From the NCBI GenBank assembly GCA_011048995.1, contig DSCS01000058.1, positions 1-64,000 on the forward strand: a stretch of 64,000 bases of DNA, given 5' to 3'. Positions 26,246 to 37,195 of this stretch are shown one piece after another. How positions within the stretch are numbered: position 1 is the stretch's first letter; the number at the start of each line of letters is the position of its first letter. The notes below the pieces were generated by a model. The model searched no databases. It saw nothing but the letters and a program-made list of their open reading frames with translations, and had not been told where the DNA came from. Both the position numbers and the translations under genes were made by a program. Origin of the DNA: Bacillota bacterium. Its GTDB lineage: Bacteria; Macinerneyibacteriota; Macinerneyibacteria; Macinerneyibacteriales; DSCS01.

Positions 26246-27540
26246 TCAGTTCATCTTTGTCCGTAACATGTTTTCCATTTGAGCAATACGCTCTTTTGAC
26301 TTATCACATTCATCTTTTAATTGAATGTAAGAGGTCATCTCTTTGAAATTCCAGACATAAGCTCTTTCTTCACGGCTATAAGGGAGAAAATCCCCCTTGA
26401 CTTCAAATACTTTCCCCGTTTTAAAGACTAACTCAAGAGTGAATCCCTTTTCATCAGCCATAAAGGTTTTAAAGATATCATCATAGACAACAGGGTTTTC
26501 CAATTTGCTTTTCATCACACTCATCATCTTTTTCGGGCCTTCTTTTTTCATCACTTCTTCGTTAATGCCCCATATTTCCAGAAATTTTCTGTTATATCGA
26601 AAAATATTTCCTTCTTTTGAAACCAAAAGAATCCCGTCCTGGTAGGCCTCCAATGTCATTTCCACCGTCTCTTTCATCCATTTTTCCCGACCGGACAGTT
26701 CATGATTCTGAAGGAAAAGAGCAACCTCATGGGCATAGATCTCAATCATGCGCTTTTCATACACACTTAAATAAGTCTCGTCTCCGCGCTCATAACCGAC
26801 TTTTAAATGGCCCCGTTCAACACCGTTGATTTTTACGGGAGCTATAAATGAAAAATTGTTTGTAGAATAAACATTGGTGAAATTTGAATATGTTTTTTTG
26901 TCTATCTCAATCTCACAGAAGACTCTGTCCGGATACTGCAGATGCTCGGGGATGATCCTTTTTGCTATATCCTGTATGATACCGTCAACAGATTCCTCCC
27001 CTCTGAGAAGAGTCGCCAATTCATGCAGCCCTTTGATCTCACGGCTTCGCCTTTTTAAAAGCTTTTCATTATCAGCCAATAATGTGTTTTTGAGAGTCAG
27101 TTCATCTTTCAGCGCTTTGTAACGGAGATGGGAATCGATCCGTGTCAGGACTTCCTCTTCAACAAAAGGCTTTTCAATATAATCCTTTCCCCCTTCCTGA
27201 TAAATCCTTTTCTTATTGCCGATGTCAGCAGAAGAAACAATAAAAAGGACCGGTATTTCTTTTGTATTATCCGCTTTAGAAAGTTTTTTAGCTAATTCAA
27301 AACTCTCTTCAGACGGCAGAAGGACATCCATGATGATCAATTCCGGAGTATGGTATTTTTTTGTTTTAAACATATGCACTTCAAACATTTCCAGCGCAAG
27401 GCTCCCTGATGAAGCGCTGAGAGGGATCATCTCTGTGTTTTTACGGATTATAGACTCAAGATTATAGACTCAATTTGGCGGGCGTCGTTTTCAAAGTGTT
27501 CAATGATCAGAATTGTTTTTTGAACAGAGATGTCATCCAT
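26246..27540 (-). pseudogene. Response regulator with GAF/PAS-like regions, frameshifted by a 14-bp duplication
   Basis: Translation starts at ATG 27540, overlapping the upstream regulator by 8 nt, and reads MDDISVQKTILIIEHFEND...ESIILSL before a stop at 27448-27450. The rest of the receiver (IIMDVLLPSEES with the phosphoacceptor Asp, then YIEKPF) and the remaining protein are in another frame down to 26246. Removing one copy of the 14-bp repeat at 27446-27473 restores a continuous frame, joining ...IESIIRKNTEMIPLSASS... The intact protein would be a receiver, coiled coil, GAF-like and PAS-like parts, paralogous to its neighbour and with no DNA-binding or kinase domain. It may be a real mutation, a switchable repeat or an assembly error. 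Confidence 0.8.
27446..27473. repeat. Perfect 14-bp tandem duplication inside the response regulator
   Basis: GATTATAGACTCAA occurs twice without a gap (27446-27459 and 27460-27473). The extra 14 bp shifts the reading frame and creates the premature stop of the regulator gene. Confidence 0.95.
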
Positions 27541-28705
27541 CTTTGGCTCCCATCTTGTCAATAACCCAGAGTTTACCGGCAACGATCCCCTCTTCCTCCA
27601 ACGGCCAGGAGAACAATCGGAATTCTTCGCCATCGGCTCCGGTCAGCATGACTTTTTGAGGAATGTCCTCATCTAAAAGTGTTTTGAGGAGCTGCTGATA
27701 ATGAGGATCCGTTAAAGTTGACATTTCATCCAGTGTCAAAACCTTTTTTTTCTTTTTTTTACCTGACTTCTTTTCCTGAATACGAAAAGCCTCTAAAAAA
27801 GCCTGATTATGCGCTATCACGTGATGATCGGCCGAAAAAAGGATATATCCCCTTTCTTCCCGTTTTTCCAGCGCTTTCTTTAAGAGAAAAGCTTCATAAC
27901 GCAATTCAGACTCTTTTTCGTAATGATTGATGACCTGAGCTAATTTCTCGGCAAGAAGAAAGACGATTTTTTGTTCAAACTCTGTTGTTATACCTTTCCG
28001 GGAAGAGCGGAAGCCCACAACAAGAGATCCTTTTTCTTTCCCGTTTACTTTCAAGGGAGCTTTTACTGAATAGTCCGGCGGTTTTTCTCCGGGATCTGAA
28101 CTGTGATAGATCCTGTCCCGGTACTGGATGAAAGCCCGGCATGGCGTCCCGGAAGAGAAGGCTTTCGGTATAATATCCCGGGCAGCGTCAGTGAAAAATT
28201 CTTCAAGTGAAAGGCTGCTCATTCCCTGCTGTAGAATCTGGTAAAGGCTTCTCAATTCCTTTCCTCTCACATAAAAAAGTTCCTTATCACGTTTTAATTC
28301 CAGAGAATGATTTTTTAAATCTCTCATGGATTGCCTTAAGTTCAGATGGACATTAATGCGCGCCAGAAGTTCTTCCTTTGAAAAGGGTTTTGAGATATAG
28401 TCGCTGCCGCCTGATTTAAAGCCTTTTGCAAGGCTTTCTTTGTCATCAAGAGCCGTTAGAAAGATGATGGGCACATCGGCAAAAGCTTTATTCCTTTTTA
28501 AATGAGCTGCAACCTCGTAACCGTCCATTCCTTCCATTATAATGTCAAGTAAAAAGAGATCCGGCTCCCCTATTCCCCTTTCCAGGTATTTGAGCAGTGT
28601 TTCTCCGGTGGAAAAATCATAGACTTCATGGGAAGTATGGCTCTGTAGGATTTGAGTGATGAGTTTCCGGTTCTCTTCCCGGTCATCTAAAACATAAATA
28701 TTCAT
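27533..28705 (-). CDS. Response regulator receiver with GAF-like and PAS-like regions
   Basis: 390 residues. The receiver domain (1-120) has the acidic pair DD (7-8), the phosphoacceptor in FLLDIIMEGMDGYE, Thr in FLTALDD and Lys in ISKPFSKEEL. A coiled coil (about 125-165), a GAF-like region (about 165-265) and a PAS-like region with a run of lysines (GKKKKKK) follow. There is no HTH, GGDEF, kinase or phosphatase output, so it likely passes its signal by protein contact. The next gene is a paralogue, pointing to tandem duplication. A histidine kinase is not nearby. The ATG at 28705 has no SD and sits 5 nt after a -10-like box. Confidence 0.85.
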   Translation of the reverse strand: MNIYVLDDREENRKLITQILQSHTSHEVYDFSTGETLLKYLERGIGEPDLFLLDIIMEGMDGYEVAAHLKRNKAFADVPIIFLTALDDKESLAKGFKSGGSDYISKPFSKEELLARINVHLNLRQSMRDLKNHSLELKRDKELFYVRGKELRSLYQILQQGMSSLSLEEFFTDAARDIIPKAFSSGTPCRAFIQYRDRIYHSSDPGEKPPDYSVKAPLKVNGKEKGSLVVGFRSSRKGITTEFEQKIVFLLAEKLAQVINHYEKESELRYEAFLLKKALEKREERGYILFSADHHVIAHNQAFLEAFRIQEKKSGKKKKKKVLTLDEMSTLTDPHYQQLLKTLLDEDIPQKVMLTGADGEEFRLFSWPLEEEGIVAGKLWVIDKMGAKDG

Positions 28706-28710
28706 TCTCT

Positions 28711-28740
28711 ATTATTTGTCTGAAAGGGCCTGAATTTCAA
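28711..28740 (-). promoter_or_regulatory. Possible promoter of the response-regulator pair
   Basis: Minus strand: TTGAAA (28740-28735), 18-bp spacer, AATAAT (28716-28711). The start codon follows 5 nt later and no SD exists, so a leaderless mRNA is predicted. Confidence 0.5.
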
Positions 28741-28792
28741 GGGTCCGGGTAAAAATAAACGAATTGAATTACATTTCCTTTTTCTTTTTCTA

Positions 28793-28820
28793 TTGACAGA
28801 ATTCCGCTCTTTTGTATAAT
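28793..28820 (+). promoter_or_regulatory. Promoter of tRNA-Arg(ACG)
   Basis: Consensus TTGACA (28793-28798), 16-bp spacer, consensus TATAAT (28815-28820), 9 nt before the tRNA. Confidence 0.88.
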
Positions 28821-28829
28821 GTCCCTGTT

Positions 28830-28903
28830 GCGCCCATAGCTCAACTGGACAGAGCGTTTGGCTACGGACCAAGAGGTTGGGGGTTCGAATCCTCCTGGGC
28901 GTA
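28830..28903 (+). tRNA. tRNA-Arg(ACG)
   Basis: 74-nt cloverleaf: acceptor GCGCCCA/TGGGCGT, loop CTACGGA with anticodon ACG (A34 normally edited to inosine by TadA), T-arm GGGGG TTCGAAT CCTCC. CCA is not encoded. It is convergent with recO, whose stop lies 5 nt beyond. Confidence 0.95.
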
Positions 28904-28907
28904 TCCT

Positions 28908-29579
28908 TTATTTGTGAAACTTTAAGTATTCCTTTAAAACATCAAAGTAAGTTTTGGTTTCCCGCGAAGTTATCTCTATCTCTTTTCCTTTTTTGTCCGC
29001 CAAAGTTTTCAGGTGAAAAGCCATCTTTTCTCCAACAAAGCGCCCCTTTTGACATTTTTCACAGTAAAAAGAGCCGTTTTCAGGATTAAAGTAGGGACTT
29101 TTTTTCGCTCCACAAGAACAAGCTCCTGAGAGATGCAAAGAAAGCCCCATCTCCTGAATAAGGGTAAGAAAATAATATAAAAGCGCCTTATTCCCTTTTT
29201 TTTCTTCAACCCCTCTGAGAAGATAATAAAAACTCTGATAAAGAGCCGGCACCGGTTCGTTAAACGGAATATTCCGGCGTGTCAGCTGCACTAAAAACCC
29301 GATATCCATAAGAAGCCCTGACGAACTGGCCAAAGAGAAGTGATCCCTTATAAGGTCCGCCTTAAAAAGAGTATAGAGAGTCGTATTTTCCTTTTTATTG
29401 TAATAGATTTCGACTTCATTAAGAAACTCTAAGATCCCCAAAAAGGGGCTTTTAGGGCGCAATGCCCCTTTAACTACAAAACTTTGAAGCCCGCCGTTTC
29501 GGCTCAAGACATTGAGTATGAGCGAGGTCTCTTTAAAAGGTGTTTTTTTGATAATAAAAGCTTTGTCTGACACCAGCAT
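28908..29579 (-). CDS. recO: DNA repair protein RecO
   Basis: Mediator that loads RecA onto SSB-coated single strands in the RecFOR pathway. 223 residues: N-terminal OB fold (MLVSDKAFIIKKTPFKETSL, typical RecO start), a helical middle, and a zinc site CSCG...CEKCQKG near residues 155-190. It begins 1 nt after the mgtE stop, so it is the last gene of that operon, and ends beside the convergent tRNA-Arg with no visible terminator. Confidence 0.93.
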   Translation of the reverse strand: MLVSDKAFIIKKTPFKETSLILNVLSRNGGLQSFVVKGALRPKSPFLGILEFLNEVEIYYNKKENTTLYTLFKADLIRDHFSLASSSGLLMDIGFLVQLTRRNIPFNEPVPALYQSFYYLLRGVEEKKGNKALLYYFLTLIQEMGLSLHLSGACSCGAKKSPYFNPENGSFYCEKCQKGRFVGEKMAFHLKTLADKKGKEIEITSRETKTYFDVLKEYLKFHK

Positions 29580-29580
29580 A

Positions 29581-30942
29581 TCAATGCAGCCACTGCAGCA
29601 TCAGAGTCGCCAATCCCAAATAGATGACGATTCCCGTTGCGTCATTAGCCGTTGTCACCAACGGTCCTGCAGCAATGGCAGGATCGATATGGAGTCTTTC
29701 AAAAATAAAGGGGGCAAAACTCCCGATCAGAGACGCCACAATAATGGCACTGACCATAGAAAGCCCCAATATTACACCGAGAAGAGGCTGTCCATGCCAT
29801 AAAACAGCAATGGCCGAAACAATAAAACCGACCACGACGCCCATAATAGCGGCGACACTGATTTCGCGTAAAACAGTAGCCTTCAACTTACCGATATTCA
29901 GATATCCCACTGCAAGACCCCTGACCACTATCGTGGCTGTCTGCGTCCCGATATTCCCGCCCATAGCCGTAATGACCGGGACAAAACTTGTCAGAATAAC
30001 GATCTCCTGCAATGTCCGGTTGAAGGCCGAGAGGATCGCGGCCGAAAGCATGCTCCCGAAAAAAGTCGTGATGAGCCAGGGCAAACGGATGCGGGCCACG
30101 CGCATAACATTTTTTGTGTAGATTTCATCTTCCGCTGTCCCTACTGTTTTATAAAGGTCTTCCGTATGCTCCTCCCGGATAACATCCATGATATCATCAG
30201 CGGTGATAATCCCTAACAGATGCCTTTGATCATCTGTGACAGGGATTGCAAAAAGGTCATATTTTTCAACGATTTTGGCCACAGACTCCTGATCCTCAAG
30301 GCAATTGACAAAGATGACATCTTGGGTCATGATCATGCTCATTGTCTCCTCATCAAAAGCCAAAAGCAGGTCGTGGAGAGAACAGACCCCTTTTAATTTA
30401 CCCTCTCGGTCTAAAACATAGACATACAGAAGGGATTCGATCTCTTCTGTGGTTTTTAACCTCTGTTTGACTTCGCGGACAGTCAGGTGGTCTTTTACGG
30501 CAAAATACTCTGTGGTCATGATGCCGCCTGCAGAGTCTTCGGGATAGACGATCAGATGGCTGATCTCTTTTCTGTCCTGAAAAGGAAAATACGTGAGGAT
30601 GGCATTCCTTTGCTCTTCAGGAAACTCAAGGAGAATATCAGTAACATCATCATCGCTGATATCTTTCAGGATCTCAGCGATCTCCTTTTCCCCGTAGGAG
30701 CTTTTCAATATTGAGATCAACACCGGAAGCAGTGTCGGCCCCGCATAAATGAGAAGCTCCCCTTTCATGCCTGTGGGAAAAGCATGATAAAGACCTTCAA
30801 TCTCCGCCTGCTCCAGCTGGTCGAAGATTTCCGCAATATCTTCAGAACGGAATTTTTGCAGAAGAAGTTCCGCTGTCAGTTCAGGGGCTTCATCCATAAG
30901 CATTTTTGATAAAAATTGATTGATCTTATCAGGTGATTCCAT
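29581..30942 (-). CDS. mgtE: Magnesium transporter MgtE
   Basis: Mg2+-gated Mg2+ channel/transporter of the inner membrane. 453 residues: acidic helical N domain (about 1-125; DDDVTDILLEFPEEQ), two CBS domains (about 130-250; MTTEYFAVKDHLTVREV and IITADDIMDVI), and a five-helix membrane domain from about 280 (VPVITAMGGNIGTQTATIVVR is the family signature). The cytosolic domains sense Mg2+. It overlaps the dehydrogenase upstream by one base (TGATG) and is followed at once by recO. Confidence 0.95.
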   Translation of the reverse strand: MESPDKINQFLSKMLMDEAPELTAELLLQKFRSEDIAEIFDQLEQAEIEGLYHAFPTGMKGELLIYAGPTLLPVLISILKSSYGEKEIAEILKDISDDDVTDILLEFPEEQRNAILTYFPFQDRKEISHLIVYPEDSAGGIMTTEYFAVKDHLTVREVKQRLKTTEEIESLLYVYVLDREGKLKGVCSLHDLLLAFDEETMSMIMTQDVIFVNCLEDQESVAKIVEKYDLFAIPVTDDQRHLLGIITADDIMDVIREEHTEDLYKTVGTAEDEIYTKNVMRVARIRLPWLITTFFGSMLSAAILSAFNRTLQEIVILTSFVPVITAMGGNIGTQTATIVVRGLAVGYLNIGKLKATVLREISVAAIMGVVVGFIVSAIAVLWHGQPLLGVILGLSMVSAIIVASLIGSFAPFIFERLHIDPAIAAGPLVTTANDATGIVIYLGLATLMLQWLH

Positions 30943-31907
30943 CAGGGTCCCGCCACCATGTGCTCCGGAGTTTTACCGCGGAGGACGTCCAATGCTGCCC
31001 GGGCAACCATTTCGCTCATGGTCTCTCTGGCTTTGACAGACCCGCTGCCTATATGCGGTAATAAAACCGTCTGAGAAAGCTCTAAAAGCCCCTCTGTGAC
31101 CTTCGGCTCTGCTTCGTAGACATCCAGGCCGGCTCCCTTGATCAAGCCCGTTTTCAGGGCTTTTAAAAGGTCGTTTTCTTTGATAACCGGCCCGCGCCCG
31201 GTGTTGATTAAAAAGGCACTTCTTTTCATTTTTTGAAAAGTCTCCAATGTAAAGAGGTGTTTCGTTTGAGGAGTCAGCGGCAGATGTATGGAAATAACGT
31301 CTGATTCTGCCAGTAATGTCTCAAAATCGACATATTTGGCATGAGTGGCGACCTCATCTTCCGGAGCTAGCCGGTTTCGGTTATGATAAAGGATCTTCAT
31401 ATCAAAACCAAAGCATTTTTTGGCGAAGGAGCGTCCGATCCGTCCCATTCCCAAAATGCCCACCGTCTTACCCGCTGTCTCCTCCCCTAAAAGCAATTCC
31501 GGTTTCCACATCTCGAAAAGACCTTCCCGAACATAACGGTCCCCTTCTACAATACGCCTCATCACAGAAAGCATAAGGGCAAAGGCGATCTCCGCTGTCG
31601 CGTTTGTCAGGACATCAGGGGTATTGGTGACAGTAATACCGCATCGGGCCGCATGTTCGATGTCAATATTATTATAGCCCACGGCATAATTTGCAATGAT
31701 CTTGACATGCCCTTTCATCACGTCCAAAACCTCTTGATCAATCGTGTCATGCAACATTGTAATAAAAGCAGAATAATTCTGTCCATGCTCCAAGAGCCAC
31801 TTTCTCGAAACAGGTTTTTCCAGAGGATTGATTTCGACCCGGTACCCTTCACTCAAAAGGTCCAGTCCCTTCCGGGGGATTTTAAAGGTGACATAAGCCT
31901 TATCCAT
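30942..31907 (-). CDS. D-2-hydroxyacid dehydrogenase, glyoxylate reductase-like
   Basis: NAD(P)-dependent reduction of a 2-oxoacid such as glyoxylate or hydroxypyruvate. I start at ATG 31907, behind AAGGAG, giving 321 residues; the longer reading from 31979 overlaps the upstream gene too far. Family landmarks: ANYAVGYNNIDIEHA, Rossmann GMGRIGRSF, catalytic Arg in NTGRGPVIKE, Glu in YEAEP and His in LLPHIGSGS. The pattern favours GyaR/hydroxypyruvate reductase over SerA or D-lactate dehydrogenase. It overlaps the trmH-like gene by 8 nt. Confidence 0.88.
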   Translation of the reverse strand: MDKAYVTFKIPRKGLDLLSEGYRVEINPLEKPVSRKWLLEHGQNYSAFITMLHDTIDQEVLDVMKGHVKIIANYAVGYNNIDIEHAARCGITVTNTPDVLTNATAEIAFALMLSVMRRIVEGDRYVREGLFEMWKPELLLGEETAGKTVGILGMGRIGRSFAKKCFGFDMKILYHNRNRLAPEDEVATHAKYVDFETLLAESDVISIHLPLTPQTKHLFTLETFQKMKRSAFLINTGRGPVIKENDLLKALKTGLIKGAGLDVYEAEPKVTEGLLELSQTVLLPHIGSGSVKARETMSEMVARAALDVLRGKTPEHMVAGP

Positions 31908-32547
31908 GTCTCTTCTCCTTTTCAATGATCTTTTGAATAACAGGCTGTTTGAGTATCCATTGTGACAGCAATTCCTCATATTCAGGTTCTGTCAGCCTCC
32001 ACTCATCATCTCTCAGTGAAGATTGAGCATAAAGACGGGCCGTATAAGCCGTTAATGCCACAGAAACAGAAACGTTGAAACTTTCGACAAAACCGGCAAT
32101 GGGAAGATAAAAAATATCATCTGCCATTTCTTTGGCTCGGGGAGAAATGCCGTAAAGCTCTTCTCCGAAAAGAAACGCCGTGGGTTGCGAAAATTTCATC
32201 TCATGAAGAGGTGGTTTACCGGGGTCAGGATCAGCCGCCAGAATCCTGTACCCTTTTTGGCGAAGGTCACGGAAACATTCATCAACCATGTCATGCTGAT
32301 GAATGGTCAGCCACTGATGAGCTCCCCGGGTAATATCCCGATTGACCTGAAAAGAGTTTTTTCCCTCCACGATATGAACATCTTGAAATCCAAAAGCCTC
32401 GATGCTCCGCAATCCCGCGCTAATATTATGCATGTCAAAGAGGTTTTCAAAGACAAATGTGAAATAACGGCTTCTTTGACGCGCCACACGGGAAAAACGT
32501 CTGTAGCGCCGGGATGTTAAATATTGAAGATAGCGATTAATTTTCAC
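31900..32547 (-). CDS. SpoU-family RNA 2'-O-methyltransferase, TrmH-like
   Basis: 215 residues with a SPOUT knot: motif 1 NISAGLRSIEAFG, motif 2 LFGEELYGIS and motif 3 LPIAGFVESFNVSVSVAL. The N-terminal basic stretch (RRYRRFSRVARQR) and C-terminal extension with no L30e-like domain point to tRNA Gm18 methylase TrmH rather than 23S Gm2251 methylase RlmB. It lies 12 nt after the ptsN-like gene and overlaps the dehydrogenase gene. Confidence 0.87.
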   Translation of the reverse strand: MKINRYLQYLTSRRYRRFSRVARQRSRYFTFVFENLFDMHNISAGLRSIEAFGFQDVHIVEGKNSFQVNRDITRGAHQWLTIHQHDMVDECFRDLRQKGYRILAADPDPGKPPLHEMKFSQPTAFLFGEELYGISPRAKEMADDIFYLPIAGFVESFNVSVSVALTAYTARLYAQSSLRDDEWRLTEPEYEELLSQWILKQPVIQKIIEKEKRHG

Positions 32548-32559
32548 CGAAATATTGTA

Positions 32560-33021
32560 TCACAGGAGATCATCATATTCAACAAAACTCTTATAAAGGC
32601 CCTCAGGTGAAGTACTTTTCAGAATCCGCTCCAGACAGTCGCTTTCCGAAAGAATATAGGATATGCGGGAAAGGACGTTGATGTGCTCACAGGGTTTGTC
32701 TTTATCAGAAATAAAAAGAAGGATCAGCCGTACAGGCTCTCCGTCCAACGCCTCATACTCCAAAGGCTCTTTGAGAAGGAGCACGGAAAGAGTCGTCTTT
32801 CCCCATTGGGGAATCCTGCCGTGAGGGACGGCTATTCCTAAACCGATGCCTGTCGAAAGTTTTTTTTCTCTCTCCCGGACAGCTTGCAGAAGAATCGCGG
32901 CATCCTTTTTTCGATACCCGGCTATACGCCGAGATAAATACTCGAAGGCTGCGTTTTTACCTTCTACCCTATCTTTAATGAAGATAAGCTCAGGAACAAT
33001 CAAATCTTTTATGGAAATCAT
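32560..33021 (-). CDS. PTS EIIA domain protein, PtsN-like
   Basis: 153 residues from ATG 33021, behind AGGAG; an upstream reading to 33060 would run into the promoter. A single EIIA-fructose/nitrogen domain with the phosphorylated His in GIAVPHGRI (near residue 68). Free-standing EIIA-Ntr proteins are regulators rather than sugar carriers. No EIIB, EIIC or HPr is nearby. It is the first gene of an operon running to recO, behind a very good promoter. Confidence 0.88.
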   Translation of the reverse strand: MISIKDLIVPELIFIKDRVEGKNAAFEYLSRRIAGYRKKDAAILLQAVREREKKLSTGIGLGIAVPHGRIPQWGKTTLSVLLLKEPLEYEALDGEPVRLILLFISDKDKPCEHINVLSRISYILSESDCLERILKSTSPEGLYKSFVEYDDLL

Positions 33022-33042
33022 ATCTCTCCTGTTTCTCAACTC

Positions 33043-33079
33043 TATACTTGAGTATAACAAGAGGAAAATTTCTTTGCAA
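33043..33079 (-). promoter_or_regulatory. Promoter of the ptsN-recO operon with an overlapping palindrome
   Basis: Minus strand: TTGCAA (33079-33074), 17-bp spacer, TATACT (33056-33051). A perfect TATAC-TTGA-GTATA inverted repeat (33043-33056) covers the -10 box and start-site region, a good position for a repressor. Confidence 0.72.
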
Positions 33080-33083
33080 GATA

Positions 33084-33512
33084 TTATTTATTTTCGACGA
33101 TTTTGACAGGGTCCCCCGGACGGACAAACCCGCTGACAAGCACGCGGGCAAAGACCCCTTCCAGAGGCATAACGCATTTCCCCGACAGTTTCCGGATTTC
33201 ACAAGCGTTATGACAATTTTTCCCGATTTGTGTGATCTCCAAAAGGGCCTCTCCGGCTTTCACTACTGTCCCTACCGGATAATGATGGAGAATCAAGCCT
33301 TCTGTGGTCAGGTTTTCTGCGTAAGTTCCGCAGGGAAGAGAAGCAGTCTTTTCATGTTTCTCATAACTTTCCCTGGCCAAAAGGCTCACTTGCCGGCTGC
33401 TGCCCGCATGCGCATCACCCTGAAGTCCTGATTTTTCAACAAGACATCCCTCGGGACGGGGGTTTTTAGCAATTCCGGCCGCATCGGACGTATTTACAGA
33501 GAGGATTTTCAT
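33084..33512 (-). CDS. MOSC-domain protein
   Basis: 142 residues from ATG 33512 (AAGGAG upstream). Single MOSC domain, the C-terminal module of molybdenum cofactor sulfurase, with the conserved Cys in QIGKNCHNACEI and the typical GLQGDAHAG segment. Stand-alone MOSC proteins are thought to handle sulfur or molybdopterin; the exact reaction is unknown. It lies downstream of nifJ but behind that gene's terminator, whose T-tract runs almost into its SD, so it may depend on read-through. The mobB-like gene and oxyanion ABC genes elsewhere in the window fit a Mo/W theme. Confidence 0.85.
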   Translation of the reverse strand: MKILSVNTSDAAGIAKNPRPEGCLVEKSGLQGDAHAGSSRQVSLLARESYEKHEKTASLPCGTYAENLTTEGLILHHYPVGTVVKAGEALLEITQIGKNCHNACEIRKLSGKCVMPLEGVFARVLVSGFVRPGDPVKIVENK

Positions 33513-33528
33513 TGTATGACTCCTTGAG

Positions 33529-33555
33529 AAAAAAAAGGGGCTCACGAAGAGCCCC
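33529..33555 (-). terminator. Rho-independent terminator of nifJ
   Basis: On the minus strand GGGGCTC, loop TTCGT, GAGCCCC, then eight T. It lies 19 nt after the nifJ stop and 16 nt before the MOSC start. Confidence 0.92.
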
Positions 33556-33573
33556 TTCTATCCGTTTACGCTT

Positions 33574-37122
<3,549 letters not shown>

Positions 37123-37141
37123 TTAAAAAACGTCTGACATC

Positions 37142-37170
37142 ATATTAATCATATTCGTTTCCGTTGTCAA
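37142..37170 (-). promoter_or_regulatory. Promoter of nifJ
   Basis: Minus strand: consensus TTGACA (37170-37165), 17-bp spacer, TAATAT (37147-37142), about 31 nt before the start codon. Confidence 0.85.
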
Positions 37171-37177
37171 CCTCATG

Positions 37178-37193
37178 CGTGTACCATTACACG
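37178..37193. promoter_or_regulatory. Perfect inverted repeat upstream of the nifJ promoter
   Basis: CGTGTA-CCAT-TACACG, six-base arms, lying 7 bp upstream of the nifJ -35 box and 2 bp after the glnA stop. No T-tract follows, so a regulator site is more likely than a terminator. Confidence 0.5.
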
Positions 37194-37195
37194 TA

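Noticed and set aside
29624..30121. Plus-strand 165-residue open frame opposite mgtE
   Set aside because: Antisense shadow of the MgtE membrane domain.
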